NCBI RefSeq assembly: GCF_017876435.1
Contig: NZ_JAGIOA010000001.1
Location: 3,664,651 to 3,728,650 of the forward strand
Direction of reading: 5' to 3'
DNA length: 64,000 nt
Source of the DNA: Microbacterium phyllosphaerae
GTDB taxonomy: Bacteria > Actinomycetota > Actinomycetes > Actinomycetales > Microbacteriaceae
Shown here: positions 43,681-51,883 of the stretch, one piece after another
How the letters are laid out: every line of letters starts with the position of its first letter
Numbering within the stretch: the stretch's first letter is position 1
Notes under the pieces: model-generated
What the model saw: only the letters and a program-made list of their open reading frames with translations
Told to the model about the DNA's origin: nothing
The model's database searches: none
Program-made: the position numbers and the translations under genes

Positions 43681-43777
43681 CGTTCAGGCTCCTCGTGCTC
43701 TGTGATCATGGGAGGAAGTCAGCGTATCGCGCCTCGGTCAGAGTGTTCGATACGGATTCGTACCCCGAAGGAGCCCC

Positions 43778-45262
43778 GTGGACATCGTCCGTCACCTCAT
43801 CAATGGAGCAGAGACCGCCGACGCGGCACGCACGGGTCAGGTCTTCGACCCGGCCACCGGTCAGGTCTCGAAGCAGGTCGCCTTCGCTTCCACCGCCGAG
43901 GTCGACGAGGCGATCGCCGCCGCGGCATCCGCTCTGCCCGCCTGGCGCGAGACGAGCCTCATCAAGCGGGCCGACGTGTTCTTCCGTCTGCGCCAGCTGC
44001 TCAAGGAGCGCACGCCCGAGCTCGCGGCGATCGTCACCTCGGAGCACGGAAAGGTGCTCTCGGATGCCGCGGGCGAGGTCTCGCGCGGCATCGAGAACGT
44101 CGAGTTCGCCGCCGGTCTCGTGCACCTGCTCAAGGGCGAGCGCAGCGAGCAGGTCTCGCGCGGGGTCGACGTGCACTCGGTCAAGCAGCCCGTCGGTGTC
44201 GTCGCCGCGATCACGCCCTTCAACTTCCCCGTCATGGTGCCGCTGTGGATGGTCGCCTCGGCGATCGCCTGCGGCAACACCGTGGTGCTCAAGCCGAGCG
44301 AGAAGGACCCGTCGGCCTCGATCTGGCTCGCCAAGCTCTTCCAGGAGGCGGGGCTCCCCGACGGCGTGCTCAACGTCGTGCACGGCGACAAGGAGGCCGT
44401 CGACGCTCTGCTCGAATCGCCGCGCGTGAACGCGATCAGCTTCGTCGGCTCGACGCCCATCGCCCGGTCGATCTACCAGCGCGCGGCGACCGCGGGCAAG
44501 CGTGTCCAGGCTCTCGGCGGCGCGAAGAACCACATGGTCGTGATGCCGGATGCCGACATCGACGCTGCAGCCGACGCCGCCGTCTCCGCCGCGTACGGCT
44601 CGGCCGGCGAGCGCTGCATGGCCGTGTCGGTGCTCGTCGCGGTCGGCGACATCGCCGACGACCTCGTCGCCGCGATCGCCTCGCGCATCGAGGGCCTCAC
44701 GATCGGCGCCGGCACGGACGCAGCGAGCGAGATGGGCCCGCTCATCACGCGCGAGCACCGCGACCGCGTCGCCTCGTACGTGACGGGAGCCGACGCCGAG
44801 GGTGCGACCGTGGTGGTCGACGGCACGACGAAGGAGTTCGACTCGGACGGATTCTTCATCGGAGTCAGCCTGATCGACCGCGTCGCCCCCGGCATGAAGG
44901 TGTACGACGACGAGATCTTCGGCCCGGTCCTCTCGGTCGTGCGCGTCGAGACCTACGCCGAGGCCGTCGAGCTCGTCAACGCGAACGCCTACGGCAACGG
45001 CACCGCGATCTTCACACGTGACGGCGGCACCGCCCGCCAGTACGAGTTCGACATCGAGGTCGGCATGGTCGGCGTCAACGTGCCGATCCCCGTGCCGATC
45101 GGCGCCTACTCGTTCGGCGGCTGGAAGGACTCGCTGTTCGGCGACTCGCACATCTACGGCCCCGAGTCGGTGCACTTCTACACTCGGTCGAAGGTGGTCA
45201 CCACTCGCTGGCCCGACCACACGCCCTCGCAGATCGACCTGGGCTTCCCGAGCAACCACTGA
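43778..45262 (+). CDS. mmsA: CoA-acylating methylmalonate-semialdehyde dehydrogenase
   Basis: MmsA converts malonate semialdehyde or methylmalonate semialdehyde to acetyl- or propionyl-CoA plus CO2, using NAD and CoA without needing Glu for water activation. The 494-residue protein has TPFNFPVMVPLWM, FVGSTPIARSIYQ, ALGGAKNHMVVMPDAD and the catalytic Cys in SAGERCMAVS, the MmsA-specific set. GTG 43778 has GAAGGAG upstream. With the aminotransferase 34 bases downstream it would turn beta-alanine into acetyl-CoA. Confidence 0.94.
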   Translation: MDIVRHLINGAETADAARTGQVFDPATGQVSKQVAFASTAEVDEAIAAAASALPAWRETSLIKRADVFFRLRQLLKERTPELAAIVTSEHGKVLSDAAGEVSRGIENVEFAAGLVHLLKGERSEQVSRGVDVHSVKQPVGVVAAITPFNFPVMVPLWMVASAIACGNTVVLKPSEKDPSASIWLAKLFQEAGLPDGVLNVVHGDKEAVDALLESPRVNAISFVGSTPIARSIYQRAATAGKRVQALGGAKNHMVVMPDADIDAAADAAVSAAYGSAGERCMAVSVLVAVGDIADDLVAAIASRIEGLTIGAGTDAASEMGPLITREHRDRVASYVTGADAEGATVVVDGTTKEFDSDGFFIGVSLIDRVAPGMKVYDDEIFGPVLSVVRVETYAEAVELVNANAYGNGTAIFTRDGGTARQYEFDIEVGMVGVNVPIPVPIGAYSFGGWKDSLFGDSHIYGPESVHFYTRSKVVTTRWPDHTPSQIDLGFPSNH

Positions 45263-45296
45263 GCTCCCGAGCAGACAGAGAACGGAGACACGAGAC

Positions 45297-46685
45297 ATGA
45301 CGAAATACACCGACCGCCACGGTGCATCCCACCCGCTGCCTGCCCCCGAGGCCGAGGCGCAGGTACGAGCGGATGACCGCGGCCACGTGTTCCACTCGTG
45401 GAGCGCGCAGGGCCTGATCGATCCGCTGCCGGTCGCCGCGGGTGAGGGCTCGACGTTCTGGGACTACGACGGCAACGCCTACCTCGACTTCTCGAGCCAG
45501 CTGGTGAACCTGAACCTCGGGCACCAGCATCCCGATCTGGTCGCCGCGATCCAGCAGCAGGCCGGACGCCTCTCGACCATCCAGCCCGCGATGGCCAACG
45601 ACGTGCGAGGCGAGCTCGCCCGACTCATCGTCGAGGTCGCGCCCGAGGGCTTCGAGAAGGTCTTCTTCACGAACGGCGGCGCCGAGGCCAACGAGTACGC
45701 GGTGCGCATGGCGCGTCAGTCGACCGGTCGCCACAAGGTGCTCTCGATGTACCGCAGCTATCACGGCTCCACGTCGACCGCGATCTCGCTGACGGGTGAC
45801 CCTCGTCGGTGGGCGAACGGCACTCCGGACTCGGGAGCCGTGCGCTTCTTCGGGCCGTACCTCTACCGCTCCCCGTTCCACGCCGAGACCCCCGAGCAGG
45901 AGTCCGAGCGCGCGCTCGCCCACCTCGAGCAGACGATCCAGCTCGAGGGGCCGGCGACGATCGCCGCGATCATCATCGAGACCGTGGTCGGCACGAACGG
46001 CGTACTCGTGCCGCCGCCCGGATACCTGCAGGGTGTGCGCGAGCTGTGCGACCGCTACGGCATCGTCTACATCGCCGACGAGGTCATGGTCGGGTTCGGC
46101 CGGCTCGGCGAGTGGTTCGGCATCGACGCCTACGGCGGGCGTCCCGACCTGATCACCTTCGCCAAGGGCGTGAACTCGGGCTACGTGCCGCTCGGCGGCG
46201 TCGTGATCTCCGAGCGCATCGCGAAGGCCTTCGACACCACGCCGTTCGCCGGTGGACTGACGTACTCGGGCCACCCGCTCGCGTGCGCCGCAGGCGTCGC
46301 GACGTTCGAGGTGTTCCGCCGCGACGGCATCCTCGAGCGCGTGCGCGATCTCGGCGAGCGCATCGTCGAGCCGACGCTGCGCCGCTGGGTCGACACCCAC
46401 CCGAGCGTCGGAGAGGTGCGCGGCCGTGGACTGTTCTGGGCCGTCGAGCTCGTGCGCGACCCGCAGACGCGCGAGCCGCTCGTGCCGTTCAACGCGAGCG
46501 GAGCGGATGCCGCGCCGGTCGCCGCTTTCGCCGCCGCAGCGAAGAAGGCCGGCGTCTGGCCGTTCACGCACTTCAACCGCATGCACGTGGCGCCGCCGCT
46601 CGTGATCAGCGAGGACGACCTGGTGCGCGGTCTCGCCGTGCTCGACGAGGCTCTCGCCGTGGCAGACGAGGCAGCCACGAGCTGA
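45297..46685 (+). CDS. Class III aminotransferase (second)
   Basis: The 462-residue PLP enzyme has FFTNGGAEANEYAVRMARQ, SYHGSTSTAISLTGD, YIADEVMVGFGRLGEWF (PLP Asp) and the lysine in TFAKGVNSGYVPLG. It is of the omega-amino acid:pyruvate type. ATG 45297 follows AACGGAGA. Cotranscription with mmsA suggests beta-alanine (or beta-aminoisobutyrate) to malonate (methylmalonate) semialdehyde as its reaction; this is inference from context. Confidence 0.88.
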   Translation: MTKYTDRHGASHPLPAPEAEAQVRADDRGHVFHSWSAQGLIDPLPVAAGEGSTFWDYDGNAYLDFSSQLVNLNLGHQHPDLVAAIQQQAGRLSTIQPAMANDVRGELARLIVEVAPEGFEKVFFTNGGAEANEYAVRMARQSTGRHKVLSMYRSYHGSTSTAISLTGDPRRWANGTPDSGAVRFFGPYLYRSPFHAETPEQESERALAHLEQTIQLEGPATIAAIIIETVVGTNGVLVPPPGYLQGVRELCDRYGIVYIADEVMVGFGRLGEWFGIDAYGGRPDLITFAKGVNSGYVPLGGVVISERIAKAFDTTPFAGGLTYSGHPLACAAGVATFEVFRRDGILERVRDLGERIVEPTLRRWVDTHPSVGEVRGRGLFWAVELVRDPQTREPLVPFNASGADAAPVAAFAAAAKKAGVWPFTHFNRMHVAPPLVISEDDLVRGLAVLDEALAVADEAATS

Positions 46686-46692
46686 CCCTCCC

Positions 46693-46731
46693 GCTGCTGC
46701 GCGGTTTCAGATCAGGAATCCGCGCAGCAGC
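46693..46731. terminator. Hairpin between convergent aminotransferase and gntR
   Basis: GCTGCTGCGCGG (46693-46704) pairs perfectly with CCGCGCAGCAGC (46720-46731) across 15 bases. The second arm and part of the loop are the last codons of gntR, so the terminator is partly coding. No T tract. Confidence 0.7.
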
Positions 46732-47435
46732 GCTTCGGACCCCGCGAGGTGATCGCGCATCGCGGCCTCGGCGACGTCGGGGCGCCCGGCCAGGATCGCC
46801 GTGACGATGCTCTCGTGCTGCTCCCCAGAGTGCTGGATGTTCCTCGGCATCAGCGGAAAGGTGTCGAGCCAGGCGTTGACGTCGGCCCGGTTCTCGGCCA
46901 CGAGCGCGACGAGCGACGGGATTCCGGCGGCCTCGGCGATCGCGAGGTGCAGCAGCGTGTCGAGCCGGCGATACTCGTCGGGTCCGGCCGGCAGTGCTGC
47001 CTCGTGCCGGGCCCACAGGTCGGCGCGGGTCGCGGAATCCAGCGAGCGACTCGCTGCGGCACGCGCCGCACCGGTCTCGAGCACGCGACGGAGCCCCAGC
47101 ACGTCATCGACCTCGGCCGCGGTCACGGGGCCGGCATCCGAGGGCTGCGGCAGCGGATCGGCGACGAACGTGCCGCCGTACCGCCCGCGCTTCGGCACGA
47201 GGTATCCGGTGTCTGCGAGCTCGCGGATCGCCTCGCGCACGGTGTCGCGGCTGACGCCGAACGATGCCGCAAGCTCACGCTCCGGCGGCAGCGACTCTCC
47301 GGGAGCGACGACGCCGAGGCGGATGGCCTGCACGAGGCGGGCGACCGCATCCTCGAGGGCGTTGCCGCGGCGCAGCGGCCGATAGACCGCTCGGCGCACC
47401 CCGACGAGATCGCCGTCGGAAGGGTGCTCGCTCAT
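46707..47435 (-). CDS. GntR/FadR-family transcriptional regulator
   Basis: The 242-residue protein has a GntR winged helix (about 25-90: LPPERELAASFGVSRDTVREAIRELADTGYL) and a helical FCD effector domain with conserved metal-binding His (HLAIAEAAG, HESIV, AAMRDHL). ATG 47435 is chosen; the open frame continues 29 codons further without a likely start. It is the last gene of puuA-puuD-ALDH-SDR-gntR and probably its repressor. Confidence 0.9.
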   Translation of the reverse strand: MSEHPSDGDLVGVRRAVYRPLRRGNALEDAVARLVQAIRLGVVAPGESLPPERELAASFGVSRDTVREAIRELADTGYLVPKRGRYGGTFVADPLPQPSDAGPVTAAEVDDVLGLRRVLETGAARAAASRSLDSATRADLWARHEAALPAGPDEYRRLDTLLHLAIAEAAGIPSLVALVAENRADVNAWLDTFPLMPRNIQHSGEQHESIVTAILAGRPDVAEAAMRDHLAGSEALLRGFLI

Positions 47436-47469
47436 GCTTCTCAGCCTGTCACAGCGACATGATCCCGCT

Positions 47470-48249
47470 TCACAGCGGGGTGACGTAGGCGTTGGTGATG
47501 CCACCGTCGACGACGAAGGCACTGGCGGTGATGAACGACGAGTCGTCGGACGCGAGGAAGGCCACGGCGGCGGCGAGCTCGGACGGCTCTGCGAAGCGTC
47601 CCATCGGCACGTGCACGAGGCGACGCTGTGCGCGCTCCGGATCCTTGGCGAACAGCTCCTGCAGCAGCGGGGTGTTGACCGGACCAGGGCACAGGGCGTT
47701 CACGCGCACTCCCTGCCTGGCGAACTGCACGCCGAGCTCACGCGACATCGCGAGCACGCCGCCCTTCGACGCGGTGTAGCTGATCTGCGAAGTCGCCGAC
47801 CCCAGCAGCGCGACGAACGATGCGGTGTTGATGATCGAGCCCCGACCGGCCGGCACCATGTGGCGAAGTGCGGCACGGCTGCAGAGGTAGACGCTCTTGA
47901 GGTTGACGTCCTGCACGCGATCCCAGGCGGGCAGCTCGGTGGTCTCGATCGAGTCGTCGTCGGCGGGCGAGATGCCCGCGTTGTTGAAGGCGATGTCGAT
48001 GCGGCCGAACTCCGCGGCGACGCCGTCGAAGAGCGCGTTGACCTTCGTCTCATCGGCGACGTCGACGGGGCGGAACGCACCGCCGACCTCGGCGGCTGCC
48101 TTCTCGCCCGTGGCGGGGTCGACGTCGGCGATGACGACGAACGCGCCTTCTGCGGCGAAGCGCTGGGCGGTGGCGAAGCCGATGCCGCTGGCCCCACCGG
48201 TGATGATGGCGACGCGGTCCTTGAGGCGCTGGGTCAGATCGATGGTCAT
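47470..48249 (-). CDS. Short-chain dehydrogenase in the puu operon
   Basis: The 259-residue SDR has TGGASGIGFA (NAD motif), NNAGI, the serine in INTASFVALLG and YTASK. IADVD favours NAD. ATG 48249. It lies 31 bases after the aldehyde dehydrogenase. The classical puu operon has no SDR; it could reduce or oxidise a hydroxy derivative, for example 4-hydroxybutyrate/succinate semialdehyde chemistry, but this is conjecture. Confidence 0.88.
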   Translation of the reverse strand: MTIDLTQRLKDRVAIITGGASGIGFATAQRFAAEGAFVVIADVDPATGEKAAAEVGGAFRPVDVADETKVNALFDGVAAEFGRIDIAFNNAGISPADDDSIETTELPAWDRVQDVNLKSVYLCSRAALRHMVPAGRGSIINTASFVALLGSATSQISYTASKGGVLAMSRELGVQFARQGVRVNALCPGPVNTPLLQELFAKDPERAQRRLVHVPMGRFAEPSELAAAVAFLASDDSSFITASAFVVDGGITNAYVTPL

Positions 48250-48280
48250 GTGTGTTCTCCGTTGCAGGGTGGTGTGCGGG

Positions 48281-49642
48281 TCAGGATTCGTCGGTCGCGA
48301 AGAAGACGTTCTTGGTCTCGGTGAAGTGCTCAGCGGCATCCGGTCCGAGCTCGCGCCCGAGACCCGACGCCTTCATTCCGCCGAACGGCGTCGCGTACCG
48401 CACCGACGAGTGCGAGTTCACCGACAGCACCCCGCTCTGGACTCCGCGCGACACGCGCACGGCACGGCCGAGACTCTCGGTCCAGATCGAGCCGGCGAGA
48501 CCATAGGCGGTGTCGTTCGCGAGGCGGATCGCATCGGCCTCGTCGTCGAACGGCATCACCGCGACGACCGGCCCGAACACCTCCTGCTGCGCGATCCGGT
48601 CGGACGGATCGGCCAGCACCACGGCGGGGGCGAACCAGAAGCCGTCGCCCTCGGGAGCGCTGCCCCGGAACGCGATGTTCGCGTCGTCGAGGAACCCCGA
48701 GACGGTGTCGCGGTGCGCGGCCGAGATGAGCGGCCCCATGTCGGTGTCGGCGCTCGACGGGTCGCCCACCCGCCAGGCGGCGACAGCGGGCTCGAGCAGT
48801 TCGAGGAAGCGGTCGTAGACCGAGCGCTGCACGAGCAGCCGACTGCGCGCACAGCAGTCCTGACCGGCGTTGTCGAACACCGACCCCGGAACCGCAGCGA
48901 CCGCCTTTTCGAGGTCGGCATCGGCGAAGACGATGTTGGCGCTCTTGCCGCCGAGCTCCAGCGTGACGGGCTTGAGCGCCCTGGCGCATCCGGCAGCGAC
49001 CTCGATGCCGACCTCGGTCGACCCGGTGAACACGACCTTGCGGACATCCGGATGCTCGACGAGCCGCTGCCCGACGACCGAACCCGACCCGGTGACGACC
49101 TCGAAGAGCCCCTCGGGGAGGCCCGCTTCGAGGGCGAGCTCACCGAGCCGGATCGCCGTGAGAGGCGTGAGCTCAGCCGGCTTCAACACCACCGCGTTGC
49201 CGGCGGCGAGCGCCGGCGCGAACGCCCACGCGGCGATCGTCATGGGGAAGTTCCACGGCACGATGACCCCGACCACACCGTACGGGTCGTGGAAGGTGAC
49301 GTCGAGTCCGCCCGCCACGGGGATCTGCCGACCCGACAGGCGCTCAGGATCGGCCGAGTAGTAGTTGAGCACCTGGGCGACATGACCGGCCTCCCATCGG
49401 GCGGAGCCGATCGGATGCCCCGAGTTCAGCACCTCGAGCTGCGCGAGCTCTTCCGCCGCGGCCTCGACCGTGCGCGCGAACGCACGCAGCGCATCGGCCC
49501 GAGCGACCGGGGCGAGCGCCGCCCACCGGCGCTGCGCCGCAACGGCGCGGGCGATCGCGACATCCGTCTCTCCGATGTCGGCGCGCGCGATCTCGCGGAT
49601 CGCCGCACCGGTCGACGGGTTGATGACTGTGAACGCGCTCAT
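48281..49642 (-). CDS. Aldehyde dehydrogenase (probable PuuC function)
   Basis: The 453-residue NAD(P)-dependent enzyme has IVPWNFPMTIAAW, FTGSTEVGIEVAAG, LELGGKSANIVF and the catalytic Cys in NAGQDCCARSR. It overlaps puuD by 4 bases and so belongs to the pathway: it most likely oxidises gamma-glutamyl-gamma-aminobutyraldehyde to gamma-glutamyl-GABA. It is slightly short (about 480-495 is usual) because the N-terminus begins directly at TVINPSTG. Confidence 0.87.
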   Translation of the reverse strand: MSAFTVINPSTGAAIREIARADIGETDVAIARAVAAQRRWAALAPVARADALRAFARTVEAAAEELAQLEVLNSGHPIGSARWEAGHVAQVLNYYSADPERLSGRQIPVAGGLDVTFHDPYGVVGVIVPWNFPMTIAAWAFAPALAAGNAVVLKPAELTPLTAIRLGELALEAGLPEGLFEVVTGSGSVVGQRLVEHPDVRKVVFTGSTEVGIEVAAGCARALKPVTLELGGKSANIVFADADLEKAVAAVPGSVFDNAGQDCCARSRLLVQRSVYDRFLELLEPAVAAWRVGDPSSADTDMGPLISAAHRDTVSGFLDDANIAFRGSAPEGDGFWFAPAVVLADPSDRIAQQEVFGPVVAVMPFDDEADAIRLANDTAYGLAGSIWTESLGRAVRVSRGVQSGVLSVNSHSSVRYATPFGGMKASGLGRELGPDAAEHFTETKNVFFATDES

Positions 49643-50391
49643 CGGGCGTCCTCCTTCCGCCGTGCGGCGAACGCACGGGCCTGTGAGACGAGATCTGCGA
49701 AGAGCCGCCGATCCTCGGCGTTCTCCTCCGGGTGCCATTGGACGCCGACGATGTGACCGGCCGACGTGTCGACGAAGGCCTGCACGAGACCGTCGGCGGA
49801 GTGCGCCGCGGCCACGAGTCCGTCGCCGAGACGGTCGACACCCTGGTGGTGATAGCTGTGCACGCGCATCCCGGTCTCGCCGATGATCTCGGCGAGTGGG
49901 GTGTCGGTCGACACCTCGACGTCGTTCTCGGCGAAGACTCCCCCGCCGATGCGGTACTTCTCCGTGCCGAGCGATTCGGGCAGATGCTGCTGCAGGGTGC
50001 CGCCGCGTGCGACGTTCACGAGCTGCAGACCACGGCAGATCGCGAGCACCGGGATGCCGCGGCGCTCCGCCGCCTGGAACAGGGCGAGCTCCCACGCATC
50101 CCGGTCGACGCGGGCGGGGTCGGTGAGCGGATGCCGGTCCTCACCGTACAGCTCGGGCGCGACGTCGGCGCCGCCGGAGAGCACGAGACCGTGCATGCCG
50201 GAGATCGCCGCGTCCGCGGCATCCGGATCCTGGGGCGGAAGCAGAAGCGCGATGCCGCCGGAGGAGGTCACACTCGTGAGGTACTGCTCGGGCAGGAACG
50301 CCGCCCTGACGTCCCACACCCCCTGCTGTGCGCGCTCGAGATAGGTCGTGACGCCGATCAGCGGCGCGGGGTCAGAGGCGCTCGAAGCCAC
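49639..50391 (-). CDS. puuD: Gamma-glutamyl-GABA hydrolase (peptidase C26 type)
   Basis: PuuD cleaves gamma-glutamyl-GABA to GABA and glutamate. The 250-residue class I glutamine-amidotransferase-fold protein has the nucleophile in AICRGLQLVNV (Cys119) and the His/Glu of GVQWHPEEN near residue 222, with LSGGADVAPELYG at the oxyanion site. GTG 50391 overlaps the end of puuA by 20 bases; no in-frame later start fits better. Confidence 0.9.
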   Translation of the reverse strand: MASSASDPAPLIGVTTYLERAQQGVWDVRAAFLPEQYLTSVTSSGGIALLLPPQDPDAADAAISGMHGLVLSGGADVAPELYGEDRHPLTDPARVDRDAWELALFQAAERRGIPVLAICRGLQLVNVARGGTLQQHLPESLGTEKYRIGGGVFAENDVEVSTDTPLAEIIGETGMRVHSYHHQGVDRLGDGLVAAAHSADGLVQAFVDTSAGHIVGVQWHPEENAEDRRLFADLVSQARAFAARRKEDAR

Positions 50392-51727
50392 GGATGCGCT
50401 CCCAGTCGGTGACGGCCGCGTCGTAGGCTTCCACCTCGATGCGGGCCTGGTTCAGGTAGTGCTCGACCACGTCGTCGCCGAACGCGGCCCGCGCGACGGT
50501 CGACTCGCTGAAGAGCTTCGCCGCCTCGCGCAGGGTCGTCGGCAGATGGTCGACCGCGTCCTCGTAGGCGTTGCCGGTGAAGCGCTCGGGCAACGGCAGC
50601 TCGTTCTCGATGCCGTACAGGCCGCCCGCGATGATCGCCGAGATGCCGAGGTACGGGTTCACGTCTCCGCCGGGCACGCGGTTCTCGACCCTCAGCCCCG
50701 AGCCCGACCCGACCACGCGCAGCGCGCATGTGCGGTTGTCGATGCCCCACGCGACTCCGGTCGGGGCGAAGCTGCCCTTGGCGAAGCGCTTGTACGAGTT
50801 GATGTTCGGCGCGAACAGCAGGGTGAACTCCCGCAGTGTGGCGAGGATGCCGGCGATCCAGTGCTCCATCACGGGGCTGAAGCCGTGCTCGCCGTCTCCC
50901 GCCATGACCGGAGCACCCGACTCGTCGCGGAGCGACAGGTGGATGTGGCAGCTGTTGCCCTCGCGCTCGTTGAACTTGGCCATGAAGGTGAGCGCCTGCC
51001 CGTGCTGCTCGGCGATCTCCTTCGCCCCGTTCTTATAGATCGCGTGCTGGTCGGCGGTCTCGCGCACCTCCGCATAGCGGAAGGCGATCTCCTGCTGACC
51101 GAAGTTGCACTCGCCCTTCACGCCCTCGCAGTAGAGCCCCGCGCCGTCCATGCTGTTGCGGATGTCGCGCAGCAGCGGCTCCATGCGCGTCGAGGCGAGC
51201 AGGTTGTAGTCGACGTTGTAGTCGGTCGCAGGCGTCAGGCCTTCGTACTTGCGCGCCCAGGCGTCGCGGTAGGTGTTGTCGAAGACGATGAACTCGAGCT
51301 CCGTGCCCGAGTACGCGGTCCAGCCCCGCTCGGCGAGACGGTCGCGCTGCCGGTCGAGGATCGCTCGGGGCGAGGGGCCCACCGGTTCGCCGTTCTGCCA
51401 GACGAGGTCGGCCATGACCAATGCCGTGCCGTCGAGCCACGGAATGTTGCGCATGGTCTCGACGTCGGGCTTCAGCACCATGTCGCCGTAGCCGCGGTCC
51501 CACCCCGACATCGCGTAACCGTCGACCGTGTTCATGTCGACGTCGACCGAGAGCAGGTAGTCGCAGGCCTCGGCCCCGTGAGCCAGGATGTCCTCCTGGA
51601 ACAGCCGCGCCGACACGCGTTTGCCGACCAGTCGCCCCTGCGCATCCGCGAAGGCCACGATCACCGTGTCGATCTCGCCGGCGGCGATGCCGGCATCCAG
51701 CTGTTCGACGCTCAGGTTGCCCGACAT
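50372..51727 (-). CDS. puuA: Gamma-glutamylputrescine synthetase (glutamine synthetase family)
   Basis: PuuA ligates glutamate to putrescine with ATP, the first step of the glutamylated putrescine pathway. The 451-residue protein has GS-family motifs: a beta-grasp N-terminus (ADAQGRLVGKRV), YSGTELEFIVF (metal Glu), GECNFGQQEIAF, GNSCHIHLSLRD and RVPGGDVNPYLGISAIIAGG. The presence of puuD and a permease supports puuA over plain glnA. On the - strand GTGACA, 18 bases and TACCTT (51798-51803) could be its promoter. ATG 51727. Confidence 0.88.
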   Translation of the reverse strand: MSGNLSVEQLDAGIAAGEIDTVIVAFADAQGRLVGKRVSARLFQEDILAHGAEACDYLLSVDVDMNTVDGYAMSGWDRGYGDMVLKPDVETMRNIPWLDGTALVMADLVWQNGEPVGPSPRAILDRQRDRLAERGWTAYSGTELEFIVFDNTYRDAWARKYEGLTPATDYNVDYNLLASTRMEPLLRDIRNSMDGAGLYCEGVKGECNFGQQEIAFRYAEVRETADQHAIYKNGAKEIAEQHGQALTFMAKFNEREGNSCHIHLSLRDESGAPVMAGDGEHGFSPVMEHWIAGILATLREFTLLFAPNINSYKRFAKGSFAPTGVAWGIDNRTCALRVVGSGSGLRVENRVPGGDVNPYLGISAIIAGGLYGIENELPLPERFTGNAYEDAVDHLPTTLREAAKLFSESTVARAAFGDDVVEHYLNQARIEVEAYDAAVTDWERIRGFERL

Positions 51728-51883
51728 CTGACGCTCCGTTCTCGTGCGGTGAAGCGATCGGCCGACCGGCTTCGCCCTCAGAGTAGATCACCTTCGCGTT
51801 TAAAGGTAGACGAAACCACCATTGACTGTCACAATCATCCGCAAGGTGCACCCGGCGCCTGCACGCATGCGAACGGAGAGCGG

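Noticed and set aside
50348..51883. N-terminal extension of the permease gene into puuA
   Set aside because: The extra 512 codons are antisense to puuA; ATG 51884 has a proper ribosome site and gives the normal APC length.
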